This document shows positions 33,377 to 58,548 of a stretch of 64,000 nt of DNA, one piece after another. Numbering within the stretch: the stretch's first letter is position 1; every line of letters starts with the position of its first letter. Below the pieces are notes generated by a model. That model ran no database searches. It worked only from the letters and a program-made list of their open reading frames with translations, and was not told the origin of the DNA. Origin of the DNA: Valencia hispanica (Eukaryota > Chordata > Actinopteri > Cyprinodontiformes > Valenciidae); NCBI GenBank assembly GCA_963556495.2, contig OY747712.1, positions 52,331,069 to 52,395,068 of the forward strand, written 5' to 3'. The translations under genes and the position numbers were made by a program.

Positions 33377-33897
33377 TGTAACGGAGTAAATAGTATTATT
33401 CCACTTGCCATGGTTATTGTCTGTATATTGAACTGCACTGTGTGGTGCGTTGGCTCTGAGCGTCCCCTCCTTCACGCTGGCGTGCTTACGTCATCAGTGG
33501 TGTCTGATACCCGCCAGCATTGGGACGGAGACGTTCGAGGTAAGTCAGGTCTTTATAGCGCTCTGTATATGGGAATATTTCCAAATTCATGGACGCTTAT
33601 TTGGTAATCATATGTGGAGAAAGTATTTTAAAGCCGTTTCTGAAGCAGTTTAAGAGTGATTTAATAACCGCAGCAAACCCGGAAGCCTTTAAAAGCAAAG
33701 TGGTTAAGTGAGCTAATTCGCTCCTGCATTAAGTCTTTTCCATTCCCCCTGATCAGCATTCTCGTGTTTTGTACAGAATAAATGGCCGGTGCTGGCGAGA
33801 CCGTACCATTGTCTAAATACTCTTTAACACAACGCAGAGTATAATTAACATGAGAAAGAGAACTGAACCGGCCAGTACCAGGGCTGGCATGGTTACA
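33377..33897 (+). repeat. 3' LTR of the gypsy element
   Basis: 521 bp, about 95% like the 5' LTR by eye, with a deletion of about 155 bp covering the repeated segment of the 5' LTR and a 10-bp insertion near 33460 (gagcgtcccc-like). Confidence 0.92.
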
Positions 33898-34092
33898 CAC
33901 AGCTCCACTACTTCCTGAACTAAGTACAGCCCTTTTATTTCCTGTCTGTATTGGACAAACTGATTAATCCAGTTGTGTCTGACCTCAGTAGTCACAACAA
34001 CAATGGTCAGACACACCTGGATAAATCAGTTTCTCCAATGATGTAAGACAGGAAATAAAAGAGCTGTACTTAGGAAATAGTGGAGTTGTGCA
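33898..34092. mobile_element. Hairpin MITE, split near its tip by the gypsy element
   Basis: Two arms of about 85 bp (from cagctccactacttcctg and from ccaatgatgtaagacagg to tagtggagttgtgca) are imperfect reverse complements around a loop of about 20 bp. The first bases of the left arm (tgcaca) lie at 26613-26618, on the other side of the gypsy element. No coding capacity. Confidence 0.75.
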
Positions 34093-34427
34093 CAAAGGTA
34101 AGAAAGCACAAGTTTGATTTTAAAAAAAAGAAGGAGAAAAAAAGCACAGCCCCACCAAGAATATTTTTCACCAGCCGCCACCGTTGAGAATCATACCCAA
34201 GACTTGTTGAATGACTCCACAGAACTGCAGGGCACACACTTTAAGGACAGTGCAGCTCAGTGTCTGGGCCTGTGGATTTGCTGACTTGCCTGGCTGGTCA
34301 ACATGGTTACCAGTAAAACAGAGACTGCTGACATTGTAACTTACAGGCAATGTGGAAATTCATGAGGTAGTAAATAACCAACAAGTACAGGATTTAACCA
34401 AGAAAGCTATCTTCTTTTTTAAAATCA
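34093..34427. other. Sequence without supported gene
   Basis: A-rich start, then about 250 bp of mixed composition. Short open frames exist on both strands (for example minus 34168-34350) but none has a recognisable motif or convincing splice signals. Confidence 0.4.
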
Positions 34428-36430
34428 TTTTATGGATGTTTTAGGGATGAGATTTTAACCTTGATGAATTGCTCCCTTCAGACGGGGGTCTTTCCTGCTG
34501 CCTTTAAAGGGGCGTGGCTGAGGCCCCTGTTGAAAAAGAGCAATTTAGATTTTAACGATTTTAACAATTTTCGACCGGTATCTGACTTACCAATTTTAAG
34601 CAACATTTTAGAAAAGCTTGTTTTAATTCAGCTTAATGATTTTATTAATGAACACAATGTCCTGGAGAAATTTCAATCTGGTTTTAGGATGAACCACAGC
34701 ACCCAGACAGCCCTTCTGAAAATTTTAAATAATTTTAGATTAAACTATTATGCACAGAGGGTGACAGTGTTGGTTCTACTGGATCTAAGCGCTGCCTTTG
34801 GTACAGTAGACCACACTATTCTTTTAACCCGTTTAAAACAGATTGGCCTCTCTGGTGCTGTTCAAAAAACGTTCACATCCTATCTCACAGACAGGACTTT
34901 TATGGTAAGTTTAGATACCTGTTCCTTTAAGGTCCACAAGATCACATGTGGTGTGCACCAGGGTTCAATTGTAGGCCCAGTGCTTTTTAACCTTTATATG
35001 TTCCCTCTTGGTGGTGTCATAGGGAGACATGGAGTTAACTTTCACAGTTATGCTGATGATACACACAGTTGTACATCTCCATGTCTCCTGATGACACATG
35101 GCCAATGAATGCACTTTTTAACTGCATTTTAGACATTAAATCCTGGATGGCAGAAAACTTTCTCCAGCTCAACCAGGACAAAACTGAAGTTTTAGTCATC
35201 GGCCCTGAGGCTCAGAAAGAGAAACTTTTAACAAAACTACAATCAGTGTCTTTTAATCCTTCTTTACAAGTGAAGAACCTGGGCGTGATCTTTAACTGAG
35301 CTGACTTTTATCCCTCACATTAAAAATATTACTAAAATAGGTTTTTATCAACTAAAGAACATTGCCAGAGTCCGCTCCGTTCTCTCTCGGGTCAACACGG
35401 AGACACTGATGCTTTTATCACCAGTAGAATTGATTATTGTAATGCCCTGCTTTCTGGTCTTCCCAAAAAGACTATCTCAGGTTTACAACTTCTACAAAAT
35501 TCAGCAGCATGCGTCCTGATGAAGACCAGGAGGGGGAACACATTACACCGGTCTTAAAATCACTGCATTGACTCCCCGTATGTTTTAGGATCAATTTTAA
35601 GTTTTTTTTAATGGTTTTTAAGTTTCTTAATGGTTCTGGGCCTTCTTATCTTTCAGAAATGCTTTTACTATATGAGCCTTGGCAGTCTCTGCGCTCCTCT
35701 AGCAGCCGTCTCCTTGTCACCCCAAAAGTCAGGACACACACACATGGTGAGGCGTCTTTACATTATTATGGCCCTCACCTCTGGAACAGGCTGCCAGAGA
35801 ACCTCAGGGCCACAGAGAACGTTCATGTTTTTAAGAGCAGGCTCAAGACTCACCTTCTTAGCCAAGCTTTTAACTTATTTATTATAGTCCATTTAATTGC
35901 TCTGCATGTTTCAATAAATTTTATCAGTGTTTTACTATTTACTCTCATATTTATCTACTCTTTATTTTAATATTTTAACCATTTATTTTAATCTTCTTTC
36001 CAGTATTTCCTCTGTGGGAGCCCTCTGCCTCGGGAGCGGTGGTTCAGCTGTGGCTGCCTGGGTGCTCTCCAGGTGGAGCTTGGGTGGAGATGGGGGGTCT
36101 CAGCCTTCTCTCCTCTGGGCGCCCTGGGCCGGTGCCTTGGTGGCTGCTGATGATCTGCTGCTGCTGGTGCAGATGGCTCCTTTGATGGCACTTCCCTACC
36201 TGGCTCATCTGTACTCAGTTCATTGTCCTTTTTACTGTTACTTTAAAGTGTGTGCTTGCATGAGGGTTGGGTTGGGGGGAGGGGGGTATAACTGTGATCA
36301 TGCTTTTAAATCTGTGGGGGAGGGATGGGAATGTGGTTCATGTGGGTTCATTTTAATTCTGTAAAGCACTTTGAACTGCAATTTGTGTATGAAAAGTGCT
36401 TTATAAATAAACCTTGATTTGATTTGATCT
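34428..36430 (+). mobile_element. 5'-truncated L2 LINE (esterase-type lineage)
   Basis: RT from 34461: NCSLQTGVFPAAFKGA, FRPVSDLPILSNILEKL, FQSGFRMNHSTQTALLKIL, VLVLLDLSAAFGTVDHTILL and NFHSYADDT, then a frameshift near 35065, KSWMAENFLQLNQDKTEVLV, and the C-terminus near 35611-35890. The 3' UTR ends tttataaataaaccttgatttgatttgat. The usual FDTVDH reads FGTVDH, removing the first catalytic Asp. Closely related to 46155-50115 and 37742-40165. It sits downstream of pgpep1. Confidence 0.88.
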
Positions 36431-36807
36431 ACAAACAATTTCTTTATTCATTCACAGTGATTTACCTGATTTGCTTTGAGAAGTTACCAAAAATACATAC
36501 CAAACATACCTAACTGGTCAAGTGCACAATGTTGACTCTGTGCAGTTTTCACTGAGATTAATACATCTTTACATTGCTGTCCTTGATAGATTGTGGTTTG
36601 CACTTAAAAAAATGAAAGTAAAACGTATTTTTTAACTAGTGATTTATATAATTCATTATGGCGGTCCACCCTGGATTGTTCGTGTGTTTTTTCAACTCCC
36701 CAACTGTGCCCAACAAAATCTACTTGTCGCAGACATGCTGAATAAAGTAGAACTGACACCAGGGTACTGGCTTTTTTTCTTTCATTTCTACACATGTAAT
36801 AGGATCA
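36431..36807 (-). other. Probable 3' UTR of pgpep1
   Basis: Follows the pgpep1 stop codon in minus orientation up to an AATAAA at 36443-36448. No repeats recognised here. The assignment as UTR is inferred from position. Confidence 0.5.
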
Positions 36808-50858
<14,051 letters not shown>

Positions 50859-51276
50859 TATGCTTGTGTGTCGTGAGCAGAACTGAGTAGAACTTATAGC
50901 TGAATAATAAAAAGAGCCCAACCAGGAAGCACAGGGCTGGTTCTGGTCACTGCTGTCTTCTTCTGGTTTATTGTGAAAAGGAAATAACACACTAAATATG
51001 AGTGGACTGCACTGCCATCTGGTGTCTGGGGATGCTCAGTAGTTCATTCTGTCATTTAAAAGAACAACTGACCAAAATGACGTTAGCATTTTTTTGGGAG
51101 ATAAAAGAGAAGGAAATGGAACAGCTTTTTAGTTTAAGTATTTTGAGGCAATACATTGTAAACAAAGGCAGCAAAATAAAATGGAACAAAAAGCCAAGCA
51201 TGTCCATCATATTAGTAAATGAATGCAAGTGTATGCGTATGACTGTTGAATTTGAGTTTTTCCTTCCACTACGTTT
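50859..51276. other. Upstream of pgpep1, no gene seen
   Basis: By position this is promoter and 5' UTR of pgpep1 (minus strand). Apart from the TATAAG-like word at 50893-50898 I see no specific motif. AT-rich. Confidence 0.45.
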
Positions 51277-51931
51277 TGTCATCCTCTGGTGCTCTTATGT
51301 TTGGTTACCCATGTCTGTGTTCATCTCTTATTTATTTTCCTAAGTTCCTATTGATACTTATCCTTTATTAGTCCCAGTTAGTTTTGTTATATTTAATTCC
51401 TCTTTCTAGTCCCTCTTTAAAGAATTCTTCCTTGTAGGTTTACTTCCTCAGTTCTGTTTTCTACACTCTAGTGCTCTCCAGTTTCTCTTAGGTTTATAGT
51501 TAGTCCTTATTCCTCTTTAGTATAATCCTCTGTCTAATCCTTATGTTTTGCTCTTGGTCATCCTCCCAGTTTCCCTAGCCATTCTGCCTTCCGTCCCAGG
51601 CAATAATTATTTCCACCTGCTCTCTCCCTCTCAGCTGCAACTGTTTCTCTTAATTAGTCCTTAGCTCTTTCTCTGTTCACATCCTCACTCTCCCCTCAGT
51701 ATATATTCAGCTCTCACTCAGTCACAACTCGCTGGTTCGTCGTCTTACTTCCCTGTTTGGTTCCTGACTTCCCTGTCGCCCGTCAAATTTTTCCCGTCTG
51801 GTTCCTGTTCTCCTGCACTGCATTTTTGATCCTCCTGAGTTTCTGTAAGTTCCTTGTTCTTTGTTTTGTTACAATTAAATCATTTCATTTGTACTCCGCT
51901 GCATTTGGGTCCTCTATACTAAAACATGACA
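51277..51931 (+). mobile_element. Solo-LTR-like element 5
   Basis: Homologous to 23340-23846 (shared ctctcagctgcaactg, cagtatatattcag, tcgctggttcgtcgtc, gcatttgggtcctct). Starts about tgtcatcctctgg and ends aaaacatgaca. No clear target duplication found; the start could be a few bases off. Confidence 0.65.
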
Positions 51932-52147
51932 ATGGCACAATTGAAACACAAGGTAAATCAAAGAGTTAATTTGGAACAATAAAGGAAAAACAGATGTAAA
52001 AAAATGACAATCAATACAAAAAGTACATTAGAATAATAAAAAAGTTTTACCATCATATAATAGAAAGAAACTATAACATGCTAATTTAATACAGGTAAAT
52101 AGCTAAGACATGATCAAATAATTTTTATTTGACATTTAAATTAAAGT

Positions 52148-52726
52148 TGTTATGACTCTGGAGGTTTGTCTGATGTGCTTTCACACACCAGACACATAAC
52201 TCCTTTCAAGGATTACCTGGCATCATCTCCACGATTGGTTCCTCGTTCCATCCACTCTCTCATGCTGCAAACCAATTCCCTCACCTTGCTCTCCATTCAT
52301 ATTCACCTTTCTCCATTGTACTTCTGGACTAACTCGTCTTCAGTGGGCCTCACATCTGCCCTCCAACACCATCCTGTAAGAAACTCACTCTCCGATCATT
52401 CTTAATCATTACCAATCTCCAACTCATCTTCTAAGCTCATCTAAAGCCTCCAGATCAGCCATCACACCGGTCATCCTTTAGCTCCCCTCACTTTCCCCTG
52501 GCATTTCCACTTCATCATCCCTGTAAGCATTTATCATTACACACTCTCCCAGTCTATTTACCTAAACTCATTTGTTCATCTCAGTGCTCCTGGTCCCCAG
52601 CAGCTCCCTGCAGGTCCCCAGCACCTACCGGATCCACCTTCATCATTTCAATAAGCCTTTCAAAATCTTTCTGGTCTCCTGAGAGTTTCATGCGTGTGGG
52701 TCAAGCAGATACCTAAAGCCATGACA
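52148..52726 (+). mobile_element. Solo-LTR-like element 6 (different family)
   Basis: 579 bp from tgttatgactctgg to aaagccatgaca, flanked by aaagt at 52143-52147 and 52727-52731. Body sequence differs from copies 1, 3 and 5. Between 52732 and 52990 is an unassigned stretch that may be an old LINE fragment. Confidence 0.65.
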
Positions 52727-53639
52727 AAAGTGGCAGTAAACCGTAATATTTTCAGTCCTGGCTTAAAGGAGCCAACAGTTTCTGCACATCTCAACTTTAT
52801 CAGGTGGTTGCCTCCAGAGTTGAGGAGCACAGAAACTTAAGATTGCTTTAGCTTGTTTAGTTATAGTCCTGGAAACAATGAGAGAAACTATTCGAGACCC
52901 AATTAGTCTAGATGGTTCATATCTGAAAGTAACTGTGAAATGTATTTACTGACGGTCCAAAACCATTGAAGATCTTGTAGACCAATAACAACAGTTTGAA
53001 GTCACATCCTTTCCTACTGGCTGCTGAAGGAGGAGCAGCCTCTCCTCATCTCTCCCTCTTGCCTTATTCTCTTTTTTTTCTTAGTTACTTTATACACCCA
53101 GCCTTTGGAGTTACTGTATTAGACCGGAGCCCTAAATATTATTTTTTGAAGGACTTTGGATTAACAAAATGGTGTTTTGCTCAGCTGAGGGCTTCAAACT
53201 GCTCCAGAGAATGGAGATAAAGATACGTCACTTTGAAATTAACATGTAAGTAAACACTGGATATGGAAAGGAGACACCTTTACCAATGACTACACACAGG
53301 GACCAAGACCCTGGCAGCCTGCTGTTAACTCGGTCCAACAGTCTCGCACAGAACAGTTCTCCCTCAGCCAAAAGGTGCTTAGCGGGTGGAACATCACATT
53401 CAGTTTGAACACTGGCTGGCTTTAAAGGCACTGAAACATCTACACCTGCTCCGAGGAACAAAATAAAGGAAATTTCAACCCAAAACAAGAGATATTACTT
53501 CCCCTGGAATCCTGCTGAAAAACAGATTCGTAGCCCTCAGTTCCTCGGAAGAGAATGCAGCCCCCAAGACCAGTCAAGGTCACCAGGAGAAATCCAGCTA
53601 CTTGAAGCAGACACATAAGAAAGTAAGAGCCCCCCCTCA

Positions 53640-54110
53640 GCAAAAGTTCTGATAATTCATGATAGTTCAATAAATGGGATCGAAGACTTCAGTAGCCAGA
53701 ACACTAGTATTATCAGATGGCCCAAGAACAAAGTGAGCGAAATCTCAGAAAAAAATCCAGACAATCATAGACCAATACCTGAAACTGGAAAAGCTTATTA
53801 TCCACGCAGGATCAACTGATGTAGCCAAAAAAGTCAGAGATTCCGAAGAAAGATTTCTCTGATCTGCTACAGAGACTTGATGGACTTAACATAAACATCG
53901 TCATCAGCCGACCAGTCCCTGAAGGGAATGATGAAAGATACAGAAGACTTTGTCTTTTCAACCATTTATAAAGTATGCAATCTGCTGAAAAATCTATCTC
54001 TTTTATTGATAATTTAAAATATTTGGATGTGCCTAGCATCTGTTCAAGGAAAACCAACGCTATCTCAACAAAGCTGGAGTGAGACTGCTGACGTCAAATA
54101 TATTCTGTTA
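53640..54110 (+). pseudogene. Esterase (SGNH-type) domain remnant of the L2
   Basis: Block I reads LIIHDSSINGIEDFS where active elements have a GDS-type serine block. Then KLIIHAGSTDVAKK (HAGTND block, altered), LQRLDGLNINIVISRPVPEG, and RYLNKAGVRLLTS (the D-x-x-H block with both catalytic residues lost or altered). Frameshifts near 53755 and 53830, and a stop near 53968. A decayed counterpart of 46155-46762 in a different L2 lineage. Confidence 0.75.
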
Positions 54111-54415
54111 TTCCATAACAGAATACTGGATACTAACAGAGAACAAACACTTACCTAAACACAACAAGTCAAGATGACGCGACCAGCCCAAACAGAGATT
54201 GACAGAGAACAATCACTTCCTTTTCTTTGACCGCACCAGCGATGAACAAAGAGGTACAGCGCTCAACACAGCGTTCTTCAAGTATCCAATTGTCATCATG
54301 ACTCTCCCTTTAGATATTTCTCAGACTGAAGGGACCAATTAGAATTGGGACACAACTAACACAGAAACTTGGACTACATAGGGCCTCTGGGACTAACACT
54401 GGATGTAATCTGCCC

Positions 54416-54780
54416 ATGCCCCAACCTGTAATAACAGACATCTGGTATAGAAGGGGTCTGGACAGTAATTCTACTCCCATTGTCTCCCAAAAGTTGCCCA
54501 GCCTCCCCGAGAGTAGTATTCCAGTGCTTATAAGCAGCAGAAAACAAAAAACTAAAGCCAAACGCTCTCATATTAAACCAAATCTCAAATTGATCACCTG
54601 TCATAAATTTCAGCTACCCATCATCAAACTACTTAATTTAGCTTTATCAAACATTAGGTCTATGTCAAGGAAGTCGTTTCTAATCAATAAAGTAATCTCT
54701 GAATATAATGTACAGGCCCTTTTTTTATCAGAAACCTGGCTAGACTTCAACAATGAAACATCTGCATTGAAAGAATACTA
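54416..54780 (+). pseudogene. L2 endonuclease start, duplicated copy A
   Basis: Open for 121 codons: NLKLITCHKFQLPIIKLLNL, ALSNIRSMSRKSFLINKVIS, then QALFLSETWLDFNNETSAL with the catalytic Glu of APE (SETWL). It ends at 54780, where copy B begins. Confidence 0.8.
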
Positions 54781-54799
54781 AACACACCACCCTCCCAGA

Positions 54800-55248
54800 C
54801 ACCTACATGGACTGACAGAGAACAAACATTTCCAACAGTGAGTAAAGATGTACATTGCTCTGCAAAGTGTTGTTCAATTATCCCAATGTCATTAGACTCA
54901 TCGACACCTAATGACCCTCCGTTTAGAGATTTCTCAGACAGACTGAAATCACAAATTAGAATTGGATCAAAACTAACACAGAAAATTTGACTACACCAGG
55001 GCTCTGGGACTAACACTGGATGTACTCTGCCCATGCCAGAACTGGTAATTATGGACATCTGATGTGCAAGGGAACCGGACAGTAATCCTACTCCCACCGT
55101 CTCCCAGAATTTGTCTGGCCACCCTGAAAAAATTATTCAAGTCATTATTAGGAAGAGAAAACAAAAAATTAAAACCAAACACACTTATAATAAAACAAAT
55201 CTCAAGTTGATAACCCGTCAGAACTTTCAGCTACCAATTATAAAATCA
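54800..55248 (+). pseudogene. L2 linker, duplicated copy B (left part)
   Basis: Repeats 54140-54640 at roughly 80% by eye (gacagagaacaaacatttcc; gggactaacactggatgtac; aaatctcaagttgataaccc). It ends ataaaatca (55240-55248), where an antisense L2 is inserted; the frame resumes at 56652 with LALLNIRFLSGKSLLINELI. Confidence 0.75.
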
Positions 55249-56641
55249 TCATCATCATCATCATCCTTTATTTATAAAGTACATTTAAACGGCGACAACG
55301 CCAACCAAAGTGCTGTACAAGACAATAAATCACCAAACACATACAGCAGCATAAAATAAATAAAACAAGTAAAAACTATAAAGACTAACAAACATGAAAT
55401 CACAAGGGATTAAACCGGCTCAGCCTAGAAGGCCAGGGAATAAAAATATGTCTTTAGACAAACTTTAAAAGTGGGGAGGGAAGGGGCGAGTCGGACCGTC
55501 AGGGGGAGTTGGTTCCAAAGCTTAGGAGCACAAACAGGAGGAACAAGCAGAAGGTGCTGTTCAGAAGACCTCAAGGTTCGCGCCGGAACATAGGGGCTTA
55601 AAAGCTGTGCCAAATAAGAGGGGGCCATTTTGTGCATAGATTTATAGACCAACAGGAGAATTTTAAACTTTATGCGAAATCGGACTGGAAGCCAGTGTAA
55701 ATTTGCCAAGACATGGGTGATGTGCTGCTGCCGGTCTGTGCCCGTCAGAAACCTTGCGGCAGTGTTCTGTACCAATTGGAGCCGCACCACTGAAGAGGAG
55801 GGAACACCATATAAGAGAGCGTTAGCATAGTCCAGACGAGACATTACAAAAGCATGGACAACTGACTGGATATCTTTTTTATTCAGGACAGATTTTAGCT
55901 TGGCCAGCCGTCGAAGATGAAAGAAACATGACCTGACTACCTGATTTATCTGTGCATCCATTTTAAAAAAGGCGTCCAGAGTGACCCCCAAATTTTTAAT
56001 TGTAGGCTTCACCAACACAGACAATGAAGGGGGCAATGACGGCTCCACAGCAACAGGAGAGCAGGGGGCAAAGAAAATAGCCTCCAATTTGGAGCTGTTC
56101 AGATGGAGGAAATTAGCTGAGAGCCAGGACCTGATTTCACTCAAGCAGTCAGTCAGTGGTTGCAAAGGGTCAGGAATTTTTAGGGCCACATAAAGCTGAC
56201 AATCATCAGCGTAGAGGTGATAATTCACCCGGAATTTTCTAAAAATGGCTGCCAAGGGTAAAATATATAGATTAAAACGAAGCGGACGGACCTAAAATGG
56301 ACCCCTGGGGAACCCCACAAAAAAGAAGTGCCACTCTAGAGGCGCAGTTCCCCAGGGCAACATTAAAACATCTGCCATTAAAATAGGAGCGGAACCACTC
56401 TAAGGCTGTTCCAAGAATGCCGATTAAGTGCTCCAGTCGCTGTAGTAGGATTGCGTGGTCTACAGTGTCAAAAGCGGCAGATAGATCTAAAAGCACCAAC
56501 AACACATGAGAACCAGAATCAGAGGCAAGCAAAATATTGTTAAAAACTCGAATAAGAGCAGTCTCAGTGCTGTGGTGAGGCCGGAAACCAAACATAAAGA
56601 TGTCTAAAACATTGTTGGATTTAAGAAAATTAAAAATCCGG
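55249..56641 (-). mobile_element. 5'-truncated antisense L2 nested in the L2
   Basis: Flanked by ataaaatca (55240-55248) and ataaaaatca (56642-56651), differing by one A. Its 3' end is a TCATCATCA microsatellite at the left (55249-55265). Coding (minus): RPHHSTETALIRVFNNILLA, LVLLDLSAAFDTVDHAILLQ and GVPQGSILGP near 56290, a frameshift near 56275, then YHLYADDCQLYVALK with YADD, LVQNTAARFLTG, HVLANLHWLPV, ending near 55425. A third L2 lineage. Otherwise only lightly damaged. Confidence 0.88.
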
Positions 56642-56652
56642 ATAAAAATCAC
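55425..56652 (-). pseudogene. Reverse transcriptase of the nested antisense L2
   Basis: Two open frames, 56652-56272 and 56255-55425, separated by one frameshift around 56270. RT motifs FDTVDH, GVPQGS and YADD are all intact. The N-terminal endonuclease is absent through 5' truncation, so it cannot be autonomous. Confidence 0.88.
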
Positions 56653-57526
56653 TTAAGTTAGCTTTATTAAATATTAGGTTTCTATCAGGAAAGTCACTAC
56701 TAATTAATGAACTCATCACTGAACATAAAATGCATGCCCTTTTTTTTATCAGAAACTTGGCTAGATGTAAATAATGAAACGTCTGTATTGATAGAATCTA
56801 CTCCTCCAAATTAAAAATTCTTAAGTGAGAGCAGGAAACACAGACGAGGTAGAGGTGTGGCCACAAGTTTTTCATAACTCAATGAACTTTAAAAAGCTAT
56901 CCCTGGGCACATTTGACTCTTGAATATCTAGCCACCTAGATAAATGAGCCTAGAAAAGCTATATTCCTAAGTTTATATAAACCCCAAAACTTAACTCTAG
57001 CATCTTTAATGATTTCAGCAACCTTCTCTCCGTAATATGTATCGCTTATGACCAATTAATCATTCTGGGAGACTTTAACATCCATACTGACAATCCCCAG
57101 GATAGACAAGCAAAAACATTAAGTGACACTCTTCGCAACTATGGCCTGACCCAGCATGTCAAACAACCAACAAACAATAAAGGACACACTCTGGACTTAA
57201 TTATCAGCAAAGGTTTTACTATATCTGACATCTCGATAATTGATACTGCATTATCTGACAATTTCTGTATTTTCTTTGAAAGTACCATCTCGGAGTGAGA
57301 TATCTGTAAAAAAGCTTTTTTTTGTTGGGGACCGTTCAATTGTACCTTTAAAAGTATTTACCCTTCCACCACATCACCCTCATCTCACAACTCCAACTCA
57401 GTAAACAAGCTGGTAGATAATTTCCTCGTGAAAATCTCAGACATCATGGATTCCATTGAAGGAAGGAAGTCTCCGTGGACAAGTGATCCAGGGAATCTTT
57501 CTTTTCTGAAATTATTAGCAGTACCA
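56652..57526 (+). pseudogene. L2 endonuclease, copy B (right part)
   Basis: LALLNIRFLSGKSLLINELI, a frameshift in the T run at 56741-56748, then LIILGDFNIHTDNPQDRQAK near 57058-57117, KGHTLDLIISKGF and ALSDNFCIFFES near 57250. The canonical SDH reads SDN, losing the catalytic His. Several stops. It ends near 57526 (LSFLKLLAV) at an insertion. Confidence 0.78.
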
Positions 57527-58548
57527 TACCTGTCAAGTTTTGGATTTGAAAATAAGGGAAAAATTCCATCAGCCGCGAGCCAAACCGCCACTACAACCAA
57601 CCTATAGTATCTCTTACATTTTAGGATAGGTGTACAAAAAAAGTCTATAATCCCTTTTTAACCAATTACTAACTACAAATAGGTGTTCAGAATCTGACAG
57701 GCCTACATTTGTTGACATTGAAATGCTGTGAACATTATGTTATAATACAGCCTAGATGAAAAGACAAAAGGGTAAATCAAGCACATTTATTGATTTTACA
57801 TTTTTCAGTTCATATGCTATTACATAGTTACAGTTTATTTCACAATGCTTGTCTTTAAGTTAAACATTTACATTTCATTTTCATTACACATATTCTTTTA
57901 ATATATCATGTTCACTCCTGTGGCTCTCTGACATTCATTAGTGACTTATTATACAAGAGGGTGACCATATTCTGAGAATCCAAAAAGAGGACACCCCCCG
58001 AATCAAATCTATAAATTAATATGGATTCAGGTTAGAAAATACTAATACTAAATATTAGATTGATGAGGTAAATGCAGTCAGATGTCATTTCCATCTCTCA
58101 CATGAATTTGAAGGACTGCTTTGAAAAACCAGCATAATAAATCAAATAGACTAAAGAATGTTTATTCATATTTGCAGAAAAATATCATTATTAAGGATTG
58201 TTGGAAATGTGTTCCAGCAGATGTTTTTTAAAATGATGTAGGAATTTATTCTCCAGTAAATCACTGAGTCATATTTAATGTTTTGCCTGCTGTCTGACAG
58301 AGAACTTCTTCTGTATCTTATAACATGCAGGCTGGATGGTACGACTTGAAAACTTTATTTTCTAGTTGATGCATTAGATTAATCATTACTACATTATCAC
58401 CATTATAAACTATAGCAAGTTTTCAAGATAATATAGTTTATTTTAAAACATTAAATCTGACTCATATGCACCAATTTAGATCATAATAATCAGACTTTTT
58501 AAAATTCCTCTGCCTCTCCAAACTGATCTCTAGAACAGTAAGAGGCGA
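57527..58548. mobile_element. DNA-transposon-like insertion, unclassified
   Basis: About 1.0 kb interrupts the L2 between LSFLKLLAV and NNNLRTLFATVEKL. It starts ccatacctgtcaagttttgg, atttgaaaataagggaaaaa and includes gagggtgaccatattctgag, wording seen in teleost hAT-like elements. No transposase frame found and the termini are not defined. Confidence 0.45.

Larger units (their letters stand above)
26619..33897 (+). mobile_element. Ty3/gypsy LTR retrotransposon, both LTRs present
   Basis: LTRs at 26619-27286 and 33377-33897 (tgtaacggagtaaatag ... atggttaca), a 4-bp caca duplication at 26615-26618 and 33898-33901, PBS at 27288, polypurine tract at 33365. Internal gag, protease, RT, RNase H and integrase lie in the order of Ty3/gypsy elements. 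Frameshifts and stops in pol make it defective. It inserted six bases into a hairpin MITE. Confidence 0.93.

Noticed and set aside
34168..34350. Possible exon on the minus strand downstream of pgpep1
   Set aside because: No motif, and the apparent splice signals are weak; no neighbouring exon to join.
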